Positions 54,143 to 63,088 of a DNA stretch of 64,000 nt are shown here, in pieces; the first letter of the stretch is position 1; every line of letters begins with the position of its first letter. Under the pieces are notes generated by a model. The model ran no database searches, had not been told where the DNA came from, and was given only the letters and a program-made list of their open reading frames with translations. The position numbers and the translations under genes are program-made. The DNA lies in contig NZ_JACFYZ010000007.1 of NCBI RefSeq assembly GCF_015712065.1, forward strand, positions 1 through 64,000. Direction: 5' to 3'. Origin of the DNA: Ectopseudomonas chengduensis (GTDB lineage: Bacteria; Pseudomonadota; Gammaproteobacteria; Pseudomonadales; Pseudomonadaceae).

Positions 54143-55276
54143 GTGGCTAACGACATTCACTGGATTCTCGACGACGCCAGCCTGGCCGAGCATTGCGCTG
54201 CCTGGCAGGCGCAGCCCTTCGTCGCGTTGGACACCGAGTTCATGCGCGTCGACACCTTCTATCCCATCGCCGGTTTGCTGCAGGTCAGCGCTGGCGACGG
54301 CGCCTACCTGATCGACCCGCTGCGCATCAGCGACTGGCGGCCGTTCGCCGCGCTGCTCGAAGCGCCGACCGTGGTCAAGGTGCTGCATTCATGCAGTGAA
54401 GACCTGGAAGTCTTTCTACGCCTGACCGGCAGCCTGCCGACGCCGCTGTTCGACACGCAACTGGCCGCCGGTTATCTCAATCTCGGTTTCTCTATGGGCT
54501 ACTCGCGCCTTGTGCAGGCCTTGCTGGACATCGAGCTGCCCAAGGGTGAAACCCGCTCCGATTGGCTGCAGCGGCCGCTGTCTGAGCTGCAGGTGCGCTA
54601 CGCCGCCGAGGACGTGCTGCATCTCGTTGAAGTGTACCGCGCCCTGATGGCCCGCCTGGCGCCGCAGAAGGTCGAGTGGATTCTGGAGGACGGTGCCGAA
54701 CTGGTCGCCAATCTTGGTCGTGAGATCGCCCCGGAAGACGCCTGGCGCGAGGCCAAGCTGGCGTGGAAACTGTCGCGTCAGCAGCAGGCCGTGCTGCGCG
54801 CACTGTGCGCCTGGCGCGAGCGCGAGGCGCGGGCGCGCAACCAGCCGCGTAATCGCGTGCTGCGCGAGCATTCGCTGTGGCCGCTGGCGCGTACCCAGCC
54901 GGATAACCTGGTGACGCTGGCGCGCATCGAGGACATGCACCCGAAAACCGTGCGTCAGGACGGGGAGACGCTGCTGCAGCTGATTCGCGAGGCTGCGGCG
55001 CTGCCGCCCGAACAATGGCCCGAAGCTTTGCCCGAACCGCTGCCAATCGAAGCCTCTGCGCTGTTGAAGAAGCTGCGCGCCGTCGGCCAGCGTGAGGGCG
55101 AGCGCCTGGATATCGTGCCCGAGCTGATGCTGCGTAAGAAAACCCTGGAAGCCTTGCTGAAAAGCGGCTATCCCAATGGTCCTTATCAATTGCCCGACTC
55201 CCTGCGCGGCTGGCGCCGGGAGTTGATGGGGCAGGCGCTGCTTGACTGCCTGGCCGCTGAAGGAGAGTCCGCGTGA
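54143..55276 (+). CDS. rnd: Ribonuclease D
   Basis: A 377-residue 3'-5' exoribonuclease that trims tRNA precursors. The DEDDy active site is seen as [12 protein letters not shown] (Asp and Glu), [12 protein letters not shown] and [13 protein letters not shown] (Tyr and Asp). Two HRDC-type helical domains form the C-terminal half. The GTG at 54143 is preceded by GGGAG at six bases and starts (M)ANDIHWI; longer frames run into the neighbour's promoter. It overlaps ycgL by four bases. Confidence 0.94.
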   Translation: MANDIHWILDDASLAEHCAAWQAQPFVALDTEFMRVDTFYPIAGLLQVSAGDGAYLIDPLRISDWRPFAALLEAPTVVKVLHSCSEDLEVFLRLTGSLPTPLFDTQLAAGYLNLGFSMGYSRLVQALLDIELPKGETRSDWLQRPLSELQVRYAAEDVLHLVEVYRALMARLAPQKVEWILEDGAELVANLGREIAPEDAWREAKLAWKLSRQQQAVLRALCAWREREARARNQPRNRVLREHSLWPLARTQPDNLVTLARIEDMHPKTVRQDGETLLQLIREAAALPPEQWPEALPEPLPIEASALLKKLRAVGQREGERLDIVPELMLRKKTLEALLKSGYPNGPYQLPDSLRGWRRELMGQALLDCLAAEGESA

Positions 55277-55566
55277 AACGCATCTGTTCCATCTACAAGA
55301 GTCCGCGCAAGAACGAGATGTACCTCTACGTACTCAAGGCCGATGCCCTGAAGCGTGTGCCCGAAGGGCTGCTCGCCGTGTTCGGCCCGCCTGCGCATGC
55401 CTTCGACCTGGTGCTCAGCCCGGAGCGGAAGTTGTCTCGGGAAGATATCGCCACCGTGCTAGAGAATCTCGACAAGCAGGGCTATCACCTGCAGATGCCG
55501 CCTCCCGAGGAGGAATACATTCAGCATCTGCCCGATGAATTGCTGCGCCGTAACGATCCGGTGTAA
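55273..55566 (+). CDS. ycgL: YcgL-domain protein
   Basis: A 97-residue protein of the YcgL family (alpha/beta fold). The block [21 protein letters not shown] at the N-terminus and [29 protein letters not shown] near the middle define the family. It starts at GTG 55273, in the last codons of rnd. Its role is unknown, but the rnd-ycgL pair is conserved in Pseudomonas. Its TAA stop (55564-55566) is at the left junction of palindromic element copy D, the last A being the first base of the element. Confidence 0.9.
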   Translation: MKRICSIYKSPRKNEMYLYVLKADALKRVPEGLLAVFGPPAHAFDLVLSPERKLSREDIATVLENLDKQGYHLQMPPPEEEYIQHLPDELLRRNDPV

Positions 55567-55707
55567 CAGGCCCTTGAAAAACGTAGGCGAGGCAGGCAAG
55601 ACAAGGCAAAAAAAGCCGAAAAATCGCAGTTTACATGCTGTAAATGAGCATTTTGAGGCTTTTTTTAACGCAGTATTGCCAACGCAGGTAGTTTTTCAAC
55701 GGCCTGG
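55566..55707. repeat. 142-bp palindromic TA-flanked element, copy D
   Basis: The same length as copies A and B. The ends ACAGGCCCTTGAAAAAC and GTTTTTCAACGGCCTGG form the terminal inverted repeat with a few mismatches. It is flanked by TA at 55564-55565 and 55708-55709. The body has AAATGAGCATTTTGAGGC in the same orientation as copy B. It lies between ycgL and the next gene, whose ATG is at 55714, so the element reaches within six bases of a start codon. Confidence 0.8.
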
Positions 55708-55713
55708 TAAGTC

Positions 55714-56646
55714 ATGCGCCTGCTGATCGCCGAAGAGGATCATGCGTTCTACGCCGAGCGTATCCGTAGCGCCTACCCTGACCTACAGTTGGTCGCCAGC
55801 GCGCAGCTCGAACAGCTGCGTGTGGTCGCCGGCGACTGCGACCTGTGGCTGGGGCAACCCGACCTGCTCGCACCGCTGTTGCGCGACGGCACGCGGCCGC
55901 AGTGGTTGCAATCGACCTGGGCCGGCATCACGCCGCTGTTGGCGGAAGGATTGCCGCGTGATTACCGCCTGACCCGTGCGGTCGGCATCTTCGGACAGGT
56001 AATGGCCGAATACGTGCTCGGCCATATGCTGGCCCACGAGCGGCGCCTGTTCGCCCGGCTGGCGGCGCAGGTCGAGCAGCATTGGGATCACAGCCTGCCG
56101 CGCAGCCTGTGCGGGCGCCGCGTGCTGGTGGTCGGTTGCGGTGATATCGGTCAGGCCGTGGCCGGCTTTCTTCAGCCCTTTGGGGTGGAACTGCGTGGCG
56201 TTGCCAGCCAGGCGCGTGAGCAGATGCCGTTTCTTGAGGTCGCGGCCATGGATCGACTGGCGCAGTTGGTCGCCTGGGCCGACTACGTGGTCAACCTGCT
56301 GCCGGATACGCCGGCCACGCGCGATCTGTACGATGCCCGGCTGCTCGCCCAGTTCCGCCCGGAGGCGGTGCTGATCAATGCCGGGCGCGGTGTCGCCGTG
56401 GTCGATGCCGATCTGGTCGCCGCGCTGGAGCAGAAACAGTTGGCCGCAGCCGTGATCGACGTCTGCCGTGAAGAGCCTCTGCCGCCAGGCCATCCGTTCT
56501 GGACGGCGCCGCGTTTGCTACTCACCGGCCACAGCTCGGCGCCTACCGATCCGGCCTTGATGGGTGAGTTGTTCATCGACAACCTGGCGCGTTGGCAAGC
56601 CGGACAGCCGTTACAGGGTGAAGTGGATTTCGCCCGCGGTTATTGA
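55714..56646 (+). CDS. D-2-hydroxyacid dehydrogenase
   Basis: A 310-residue NAD(P)-dependent dehydrogenase related to GhrA (glyoxylate/hydroxypyruvate reductase). The nucleotide loop is VLVVGCGDIGQAVAGF. The catalytic Arg is in LINAGRGVAVVD, the Glu in VCREEPLPPGHPF, and the His in LLTGHSSAPTDP. The start is only six bases past palindromic element D, and the usual ribosome-binding site is weak (GGTAAG). It was probably part of the rnd-ycgL transcript before the element arrived. Confidence 0.9.
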   Translation: MRLLIAEEDHAFYAERIRSAYPDLQLVASAQLEQLRVVAGDCDLWLGQPDLLAPLLRDGTRPQWLQSTWAGITPLLAEGLPRDYRLTRAVGIFGQVMAEYVLGHMLAHERRLFARLAAQVEQHWDHSLPRSLCGRRVLVVGCGDIGQAVAGFLQPFGVELRGVASQAREQMPFLEVAAMDRLAQLVAWADYVVNLLPDTPATRDLYDARLLAQFRPEAVLINAGRGVAVVDADLVAALEQKQLAAAVIDVCREEPLPPGHPFWTAPRLLLTGHSSAPTDPALMGELFIDNLARWQAGQPLQGEVDFARGY

Positions 56647-56652
56647 GGTATT

Positions 56653-56708
56653 TGGCGGGTTGTACCCGCCCTACGAGTGCATATCTGTAGGGCGGGTGCA
56701 ACCCGCCA
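56653..56708. repeat. Hairpin repeat (TAGGGCGGGT type)
   Basis: Left arm TGGCGGGTTGTACCCGCCCTAC and a near-complementary right arm GTAGGGCGGGTGCAACCCGCCA make a strong stem with a 12-base loop. It lies just past the dehydrogenase stop. No T-run follows on the plus strand. The rest of the gap to 56829 has no gene. Confidence 0.7.
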
Positions 56709-56829
56709 GCAACGATGACCTGCTCGTAAAATCAATTCCTGAAGGTGCCATTCGGCATGCTCCGCTTGGCCCTGCATATCACCCAGGCTAGACTGCCGCG
56801 CTTTTTACGCTTGAGTCCATACTCCTGCC

Positions 56830-57279
56830 ATGGCTGCCGACCTCGAACCCTTCTGGAAACGCAAGACACTCGCCCAGCTCGATCCGGGCGAGTGGGAGTC
56901 GTTGTGCGACGGCTGTGGTCTGTGCTGCCTGCAGAAGCTCGAGGACGAAGACGACGGCGCCGTCTACTACACGCGCATCGCCTGCAAGCTGTTGGACCTG
57001 CAAACCTGCCGTTGCAGCGATTACCCCAATCGAGTCAAGCACGTGCCTGACTGCATTCAGCTCACCCCGGCGCAGGCCGATCAGTTCCGCTGGCTGCCGC
57101 CCACCTGTGGTTATCGCCTGGTCAGCGAAGGCAAGGACCTGCCGCACTGGCATCATCTGGTCTGCGGCGACCCGGATGCCGTGCACGCCGAGCGCATTTC
57201 CCAATCAGGACGTATGCTCAGTGAGAACAGCGTGGCCGAAGACGACTGGGAAGATCATCTGATTTTTCGCGCCGGTTGA
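56830..57279 (+). CDS. ycgN: YcgN-family cysteine-cluster protein
   Basis: A 149-residue protein of the UPF0260 family. Conserved Cys are found in [47 protein letters not shown] and [10 protein letters not shown]. These can bind a metal or iron-sulfur group. The [16 protein letters not shown] start is typical. The gene has a nearby repeat upstream and a secreted-peptidase gene 100 bases downstream. No function is known for the family. Confidence 0.9.
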   Translation: MAADLEPFWKRKTLAQLDPGEWESLCDGCGLCCLQKLEDEDDGAVYYTRIACKLLDLQTCRCSDYPNRVKHVPDCIQLTPAQADQFRWLPPTCGYRLVSEGKDLPHWHHLVCGDPDAVHAERISQSGRMLSENSVAEDDWEDHLIFRAG

Positions 57280-57379
57280 TTGCCGCGCGGCTTCGTGGCA
57301 ATTCTGTTTGCCGTCCATGGAATTTGCCCTGTGGCGCAGCTGTCATATGCCGCCACGTTCAGCATCAGGAGTTTGCTCG

Positions 57380-58606
57380 ATGTCCCTTCGCTTGCCGTTG
57401 TACTCGTCTTTGCTGCTTCTGAGCCTGCCGGCCTTCGCCGCCACGCAGAAGGTCGATCTGGATTACCGCGTGCGCTTCTTGCCGGAGAGCAATCAGGCTG
57501 AAGTCAGCATCACCCTGGAGAAGGGCGAGCGCGTGCGCAGTCTTGACTTCAACCTCGGCGAAGACGGCCGTTTCAGCGACTTCAAGGCCGACGGCCAGTG
57601 GTCGCAGGAGCAGGCCGGGCGCGGCAAATGGCAGCCGGGGGAGGGCAAGAGCGTTTTGAGCTACCGCGTGCTGATCGACAACGAGCGCAAGCCGGGTCGC
57701 TACGACGCCCGGATGACCCAGGACTGGGCGCTGTTTCGCGGTGACGACCTGGTGCCGGCGGCCAAGCTCGATCAGAAGGACAAGACCGATCTGGTGGCGC
57801 GCCTGCAATTCGACCTGCCCAAGGGCTGGAAAAGTGTGGAGACCGGCTGGCCGCGCATCGGCAAGAACCGTTTCCGCATCGACAACCCGCAGCGCAAGTT
57901 CGACCGCCCGACCGGCTGGATGCTCGCTGGCAAGCTCGGCACCCGTCGCACCCGTCTGGGCGACACCGAAGTCGCCATTTCCGCGCCCATCGGCGAGGGC
58001 ATGCGGCGCATGGACATCATGACCTTCCTCACCTTCGTCTGGCCGCAGATGCAGCAGGTGTTCCCACGTGATCCGGACAAACTGCTGATCGTCGGCGCTG
58101 GCGACCCGATGTGGCGCGGCGGTCTGTCGGCGGCCAACTCCTACTTCATGCATGCTGATCGCCCGCTGGTCAGCGAGAACGGCACCAGCTCCCTGGTGCA
58201 CGAACTGGTGCACGTGTTCGGCCGTATCTATGGCCGTGAGCGCAGCGACTGGATCGCCGAAGGCCTTGCCGAGTATTACGCCATCGAGTTGATGCGCCGT
58301 GCCGGCGGCATCAGCGAGGACCGCTATCAGAAAATCCGTGAACAGCTGATTCGCTGGAGCAAACCGGTCAACAGCCTGCGTACCGACAACGCCAGTGGTC
58401 CGGTCACGGCGCGTGCGGTGCTGCTGTTGCAGGAACTGGATCGCGAGATTCGGCAGAAGACCAAGGAAAAGGGCAATCTGTCGCTCGATGACGTCACTCG
58501 TGGCCTGATGCGCCTGGACAAGGTCAGCACCAAGGATTTCATCGACATCACCGAGAACGTCATCGGCGGTCCGTCGAAGACCCTGGACACGCGTTTGCTG
58601 CGTTGA
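57380..58606 (+). CDS. Secreted M61-like metallopeptidase
   Basis: A 408-residue exported protein. Signal peptide LPLYSSLLLLSLPAFA-AT. The first 200 residues are beta-rich (VRSLDFNLGEDGRFSDF). The peptidase part has HELVH near residue 275 and the third ligand Glu in WIAEGLAEYYAIELM, a gluzincin arrangement of M1/M61 type. The ATG at 57380 is chosen because the signal starts there and CAGGAG lies nine bases before. Target unknown; the enzyme is likely periplasmic or secreted. Confidence 0.82.
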   Translation: MSLRLPLYSSLLLLSLPAFAATQKVDLDYRVRFLPESNQAEVSITLEKGERVRSLDFNLGEDGRFSDFKADGQWSQEQAGRGKWQPGEGKSVLSYRVLIDNERKPGRYDARMTQDWALFRGDDLVPAAKLDQKDKTDLVARLQFDLPKGWKSVETGWPRIGKNRFRIDNPQRKFDRPTGWMLAGKLGTRRTRLGDTEVAISAPIGEGMRRMDIMTFLTFVWPQMQQVFPRDPDKLLIVGAGDPMWRGGLSAANSYFMHADRPLVSENGTSSLVHELVHVFGRIYGRERSDWIAEGLAEYYAIELMRRAGGISEDRYQKIREQLIRWSKPVNSLRTDNASGPVTARAVLLLQELDREIRQKTKEKGNLSLDDVTRGLMRLDKVSTKDFIDITENVIGGPSKTLDTRLLR

Positions 58607-58623
58607 GCGTTAGCGCTTCGTGG

Positions 58624-59094
58624 TCAGAACAGGGGGCCGGAGCGGGTGTTGTTACCTTTGGCCAGGCGGTCGTAGAGCACCACGTTGACCGTCGCGGCCA
58701 GGTTCATGCAGCCCTGGGTCGGGATGTACACCACTTCGGCGCCACACCAGTCGAGAATCTCCTGCTGTAGTGAGCCATCCTCCGGGCCGAAGATGTACAG
58801 CGCCCGGTCGGGATGGGTGTAGGCGGGCAGGGGTCGAGCATCATCGACCAGTTCCACCGCCACCGGGGTGCAGCCCAGCGGCAGGATCTTGCGCAGATCG
58901 TCGATATTGATCAGCGGGATATCCTGGTGAACCTTCTTGGTATCGGTGATGAAGTCCTTGGCGCGGTCATAGCGGGTTCCGGTGTAGAACACCGAACTGA
59001 CGCCATAACAGCCTGCCGCACGCATGATGGAACCGACGTTTTCCGGGGATTTCGGATTGAACAGGCCGATGCAGGCGTATCTCTTATTGGCCAC
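58624..59094 (-). CDS. SpoU/TrmH-family RNA methyltransferase
   Basis: A 156-residue single-domain SPOUT methylase. Motif 1 NPKSPENVGSIMRAAGC, motif 2 LYIFGPEDGSLQQEIL and motif 3 VYIPTQGCMNLAATVNVVLYDRL are present. It methylates a ribose 2'-hydroxyl in tRNA or rRNA, the exact site being unknown. I use the GTG at 59094, coding (M)ANKRYACIGLF; a frame continuing upstream to 59283 overlaps the YajD gene. It stands alone between convergent neighbours. Confidence 0.87.
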   Translation of the reverse strand: MANKRYACIGLFNPKSPENVGSIMRAAGCYGVSSVFYTGTRYDRAKDFITDTKKVHQDIPLINIDDLRKILPLGCTPVAVELVDDARPLPAYTHPDRALYIFGPEDGSLQQEILDWCGAEVVYIPTQGCMNLAATVNVVLYDRLAKGNNTRSGPLF

Positions 59095-59141
59095 GGTGGC
59101 ACTCGCAAAAGCGCCGATTATACGGTGCCGAGTGCCACGCC

Positions 59142-59483
59142 CTAGTCCTTTTTCAGCAGGCTGGCCAGATCGCCGAAGGCCTTGTAGGTCGATTTGGCGG
59201 CCTGAGGGCTGGCGGTGGAGCCTTCGGCGAAGTACTGCTGGTCGGTGTAGCGCGAGTGTTCGTTGTCGTGACAGAACAGGCACAGCAGCTCCCAGTTGGA
59301 ACCATCGGCCGGGTTGTTGTGGTGGTTGTGGTCGCGGTGGTGCACGGTCAGTTCGCTCAGGCGCTTGCCAGAGAACTCACGGGCGCAGCGGCCGCAGACG
59401 TGGGGGTACATTTTCAGCGCTTTCTGCCGGTAGCCTTCTTCGGCCTGGGCGGACAGATAATAGGGGTTGTTGCTGGTGCTCAT
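59142..59483 (-). CDS. yajD: YajD-family HNH nuclease
   Basis: A 113-residue HNH protein. Two zinc-binding CxxC pairs, CGRC (about 30-33) and CLFC (about 68-71), frame the HNH core VHHRDHNHHNNPADGSNWELL. The arrangement and the LSELTVHHRDHNHHN block match E. coli YajD. It probably nicks or cuts DNA, but the role is unknown. The ATG at 59483 is divergent from the secreted-protein gene at 59567. Confidence 0.9.
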   Translation of the reverse strand: MSTSNNPYYLSAQAEEGYRQKALKMYPHVCGRCAREFSGKRLSELTVHHRDHNHHNNPADGSNWELLCLFCHDNEHSRYTDQQYFAEGSTASPQAAKSTYKAFGDLASLLKKD

Positions 59484-59566
59484 GGCGGAACCTGTTATCG
59501 GAGGTGAACGCTTGTCTGGATATGTTGCCAGAATAGAACGAAAGCCAGCTGCACAGGAGAAATGTC

Positions 59567-59881
59567 ATGCGCTTGCCTCTGTTCGCCGCGATGATTCTGG
59601 TCTCCAGCTTTGGCAGTCTGGCCTGGGCTCAGGAGCCGATGCGCATGCCGTCCGCCCCTGGGGCGGGCGCGCCGGGCACCGCCACGCCGCAGCCATACGG
59701 CCAGCCTTCCACACCCGGTACGATCAAGCGCCAGGGATCGGCGCCCCTTTTACCGCCGCCCCAGGGACAAACGCCCTCAGGGACTGCGCCGAAATCCACC
59801 GGTGACCAGCCTATTCCGCAACTGGATGAGCAGTTACGCCGTAACAGCCAGGGGCTGGATGGGCAACGCAAGGCGGAGTAA
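59567..59881 (+). CDS. Secreted proline-rich small protein
   Basis: A 104-residue protein with signal peptide LPLFAAMILVSSFGSLAWA-QE. The mature part is low-complexity, rich in Pro, Gly and Gln (MPSAPGAGAPGTATPQPYG, PPPQGQTPSGTAP). No domain is recognised. It is probably an unstructured periplasmic or outer-surface protein. An AGGAG lies nine bases before the ATG. A REP-type repeat follows its stop. Confidence 0.7.
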   Translation: MRLPLFAAMILVSSFGSLAWAQEPMRMPSAPGAGAPGTATPQPYGQPSTPGTIKRQGSAPLLPPPQGQTPSGTAPKSTGDQPIPQLDEQLRRNSQGLDGQRKAE

Positions 59882-59885
59882 TCGG

Positions 59886-59946
59886 CGTAGGAGCGGCTTC
59901 AGCCGCGATGTTTGGTGTCTCGCTGCTGAAGCGCAATGCCGCCCAA
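59886..59946. repeat. Degenerate REP pair
   Basis: GTAGGAGCGGCTTCAGCCGCGA at 59887-59908 is a standard Pseudomonas REP arm. The opposite arm (about 59918-59946) is degenerate but retains CCGCTCTTACG. It lies between convergent genes. Confidence 0.6.
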
Positions 59947-59952
59947 CCGCTC

Positions 59953-61995
59953 TTACGGGTGCGCTATCCCGAGCACACGGAACAGAAATGCGTACTCCAG
60001 CGCCACATCCTTGATGCCCTGATAACGCCCACTCATGCCGCCATGGCCGGCGCCGAGATCGGTCTTGAGTAGCAGCAGGTTGTCGTCGGTCTTGTCGCGA
60101 CGCAGTTTCGCCACCCATTTGGCTGCTTCCCAGTACTGCACGCGGCTGTCGTTGTAACCGGCGACGGCGAGGATGGGCGGGTAGGCCTGGGCGCGGACGT
60201 TCTCGTAAGGTGCATACGCCTTGATGCGCTCGAAGACCTCGGGCTGATTCGGATCGCCCCATTCGTCGTACTCGGTCACGGTCAGCGGCAGGTCCGGGTT
60301 GAGCATGGTGTTGAGCACATCGACGAACGGCACTTCGGCGATGGCGGCGGCGAATAGCTCGGGACGTTGGTTGAGTACGGCGCCAATCAGCAGGCCGCCG
60401 GCGCTGCCGCCGCTGATCGCCAGTTGTGAAGTGGTGGTCAGTCCTTCGGCGATCAGGCGCTCAGCGCTGGCGATGAAATCGTCGAAGGTGTTCTGTTTGT
60501 GTTCGAGTTTGCCGGCGCGGTACCAGGCTTCGCCCATCTCGCCGCCGCCGCGTATGTGCGCGATGGCGAAGACAAAACCACGTTCCAGCAGGCTCAGGCG
60601 CGCGTGGGAGAACCAGGGGTCGAGGCTCGCCCCGTAGGCGCCGTAACCGTAGAGATAGAGCGGTGCCGGTTTGCCGGCGGCGAATACCTCGCGGCGCGCC
60701 ACCAGGCTGATCGGTATCTGCGTGCCGTCGGCCGCGGTGGCCCAGAGACGCCGACTTTCGTAGGCGTCGGCATCGAACGGGCCTTCCACCGGTGTCTGCT
60801 TGAGGACCTGCTGAGCGCCCGTGGCCAGTTCCAGTTGGCGCACTTGCGCGGGGCGGTTCAGCGCTTCGTAGCGCAGGCGGATCACCGGGCTGTGAAACTC
60901 CAGGCTGTCCTGCACGTAAAGGCTGTAAGCGGCGTCCGGCAGTTGCACGCGATAGGTTTCGGCGCCCTGCGGCTGCACCTCCAGAATCGGCAGGCCGCCC
61001 TCACGCAGGGCAAGGGTGAGCGCGCGCTGGTTCAGCGTGGCGCCTTCGAGCATCACCTGCGGGTCGTGGGCGCGAATCTGTTGCCAGTGCGGGCGCTGCG
61101 GCTGCGACTCACTGGCGCGGTAGAGCGCGAAGTTGATGCCGCTCTGATTGCTGCGGATCAGCCAGCACCACTGGCCGTCCAGCATACCGTGATCGACATC
61201 GTATTCGTGGCCTTCCTCGCGCGGTGCCAGGCAGCTGAAATCGCCTTGCGGCTGTTGCGCGTCGAGCACCCAGACCTCGCTGGTGGTCTTGCTGCCCAGT
61301 TGCAGGATCAACTGGCGCTCGGAGCTGGAGCGGTAGCAGTGCAGGAAGAAGCGGCCATCTGCTTCCTCGAATACGGCTTGCGCAGCGGCGTCGCCGAGGC
61401 GGTGACGGTAGAGCTTGTAGGGGCGGTGGGTGTCGTCCAGTTCGGTGAAGAACAGCGTCTGGCTGTCGCCCGCCCAAGTCATGCTGCCGTCGCAGTCGTC
61501 GAAGGGCAGTTCGCTGATCTGGCCGCTGTCCAGTTCCTTGACGAACAGGCGATAGATTTCGTCGCCGCTGCTGTCGAGGCTGTAGGCCAGGCGCTGCTGG
61601 TCAGGGCTGATGCTGAACGCACCGACGGAAAGAAAGCCGCCGCCGGCCAGTTCGTTGGGGTCGAGCAGCAAGGCTTCACTGGCCGTGTCGACATCCAGCG
61701 AACCATCGGCAGGGCGACGGCAACGATAGTGCCGCGGATATTCGTCTCCGGCAGTGGTGCGCTGGTAGTAGAGGTAGTCGCCCCAGGGCGTCGGCAGCGA
61801 CAGGTCGGTCTCGCGAATGCGCCCCTTGATCTCTTCGAACAGCTGCTCGCGCAGGGCCTGCTGCGGTTCCAGCACGGCGTCCAAATAGGCGTTTTCTGCC
61901 TGCAGGTGCGCCAGCACCTCGTCACTGTCGCGGTTTTCCAGCCAGTGATAAGGGTCGTTGCCGGCTTCCTGGCGGGCGATGGGGGCAGAGGACAT
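59953..61995 (-). CDS. ptrB: Oligopeptidase B (S9 prolyl oligopeptidase family)
   Basis: A 680-residue serine peptidase that cuts short peptides after Arg or Lys. The N-terminal seven-bladed propeller gates access (SISPDQQRLAYSLDSSGDEIY). The catalytic Ser is in LAISGGSAGGLLIGA, the Asp in AGYNDSRVQYWE, and the His in DLGAGHGGMSGRY. The order YGYGAYG and AIAHIRGGGEMG is standard for the family. Cytoplasmic, no signal. It is divergent from the membrane-protein gene at 62101. Confidence 0.94.
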   Translation of the reverse strand: MSSAPIARQEAGNDPYHWLENRDSDEVLAHLQAENAYLDAVLEPQQALREQLFEEIKGRIRETDLSLPTPWGDYLYYQRTTAGDEYPRHYRCRRPADGSLDVDTASEALLLDPNELAGGGFLSVGAFSISPDQQRLAYSLDSSGDEIYRLFVKELDSGQISELPFDDCDGSMTWAGDSQTLFFTELDDTHRPYKLYRHRLGDAAAQAVFEEADGRFFLHCYRSSSERQLILQLGSKTTSEVWVLDAQQPQGDFSCLAPREEGHEYDVDHGMLDGQWCWLIRSNQSGINFALYRASESQPQRPHWQQIRAHDPQVMLEGATLNQRALTLALREGGLPILEVQPQGAETYRVQLPDAAYSLYVQDSLEFHSPVIRLRYEALNRPAQVRQLELATGAQQVLKQTPVEGPFDADAYESRRLWATAADGTQIPISLVARREVFAAGKPAPLYLYGYGAYGASLDPWFSHARLSLLERGFVFAIAHIRGGGEMGEAWYRAGKLEHKQNTFDDFIASAERLIAEGLTTTSQLAISGGSAGGLLIGAVLNQRPELFAAAIAEVPFVDVLNTMLNPDLPLTVTEYDEWGDPNQPEVFERIKAYAPYENVRAQAYPPILAVAGYNDSRVQYWEAAKWVAKLRRDKTDDNLLLLKTDLGAGHGGMSGRYQGIKDVALEYAFLFRVLGIAHP

Positions 61996-62100
61996 GGCGT
62001 GGCTCCAGAGAACGAGAGGGCGACGGCAGGGGCGCCGCGCTGGGCAAAAGCCGCTATCATAAGCGCCCCTTTGCCAGACCTGCCACGCCGGCGCCTGCTT

Positions 62101-62574
62101 ATGATGAATGAAAACGACTACCTCCTGGCCTGGGCGGCCTACGGGATTGCCGCCCTGGGTTGCCTGTTGGTATGGATGCGCCTGACCAGCTGGATGTGGC
62201 GCTACGTGCGCGAGCCGCTGCGGGTGCTGATGGCCGTGCTGCTGTTCAGCCCGACCATCGTCGACCCGGCGCGTGAACTGTTCGCGCCCGCCCTCGCGGT
62301 GACCGCCATGGATATATTGCTCAAGGTTGGCAACAACGCCTGGCGCGCGGTCGCTGATCTGGCGCTCTATAGCCTGATCGCGCTTGCCGTGTATCTATTG
62401 TTCGTCGCTGTTCGCTGGCCCATCGAGCGTTGGTGGAAAGGGCGTCAGAGCGAGCATGTAACCGAGCCCGACGAAGACCCGCGCACCTTGCGCGAGCGCA
62501 TGGAAGAGGACGACGACCTGCCAATTCGTGACTACGGGCGCGATCGCTCGGGGCGTATGGAACCGCGTATTTGA
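62101..62574 (+). CDS. Conserved membrane protein, function unknown
   Basis: A 157-residue protein with three hydrophobic segments (YLLAWAAYGIAALGCLLVWM, LRVLMAVLLFSPTIVDP, and LALYSLIALAVYLLFVAV) and an acidic, charged C-terminus (DEDPRTLRERMEEDDDLPIRDYGRDR). I place the start at the ATG at 62101; a second ATG follows at once. The same gene lies between oligopeptidase and HIT genes in P. aeruginosa as I recall. It carries no recognised domain. Confidence 0.75.
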   Translation: MMNENDYLLAWAAYGIAALGCLLVWMRLTSWMWRYVREPLRVLMAVLLFSPTIVDPARELFAPALAVTAMDILLKVGNNAWRAVADLALYSLIALAVYLLFVAVRWPIERWWKGRQSEHVTEPDEDPRTLRERMEEDDDLPIRDYGRDRSGRMEPRI

Positions 62575-62637
62575 TCTAACCCCTTGCGCCTGCCGGCCCA
62601 GGCGTTCAGCATGATGGCCTTGTGCAAGGGAGGCCTG

Positions 62638-63084
62638 ATGGATTGCGTGTTCTGTGCCATTGCCGAGCGACGTCTACCCGCTCATCGTCTGTATGAAGAC
62701 GAAGATTTCATCGTGCTGCTGGACATCTTTCCGATGCGTCCGGCCCATGTGCTGATCGTCAGCCGTGTGCATGCGCCATTTCTACGTGATCTGCCGCCAC
62801 CGGTGCGTGAACGTCTGTTGACGCTGGCCGAGCGTATCGCCGCTGCGCTGCGCGATGCCGGCTTTGGTAAGAACGGCATCAACCTGCTGATCAATGACGG
62901 CCCGGATTCCAATCAGCACGTGCCCCATCTCCATTTACACCTGATTCCGCGTCGGCCGGGTGACCTGCCGGCGCTGCTCTGGCGATTGCTGGTGCGTTTT
63001 CTGCCAATGGGCCGCAAGCGAATCGAAGCGCGTCTGCAAGATGAAGCCGAGCGTCTGCGCCTGATCCTCGGCAAGGAGAATTGA
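62638..63084 (+). CDS. HIT-family nucleotide hydrolase
   Basis: A 148-residue HIT protein. The histidine triad is HVPHLHLHLIPR. The zinc-binding CVFC at the N-terminus and FPMRPAHVLIVS strand are family features. Enzymes of this class hydrolyse AMP or diadenosine derivatives such as AMP-lysine. The ATG at 62638 follows GGGAGG at four bases. It is four bases ahead of the amidotransferase gene. Confidence 0.93.
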   Translation: MDCVFCAIAERRLPAHRLYEDEDFIVLLDIFPMRPAHVLIVSRVHAPFLRDLPPPVRERLLTLAERIAAALRDAGFGKNGINLLINDGPDSNQHVPHLHLHLIPRRPGDLPALLWRLLVRFLPMGRKRIEARLQDEAERLRLILGKEN

Positions 63085-63088
63085 TTCG

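Noticed and set aside
60499..62100. Possible long N-terminal extension of the membrane protein gene at 62101
   Set aside because: It is antisense to oligopeptidase B and its composition is shadow-like; the real start is at the ATG at 62101.
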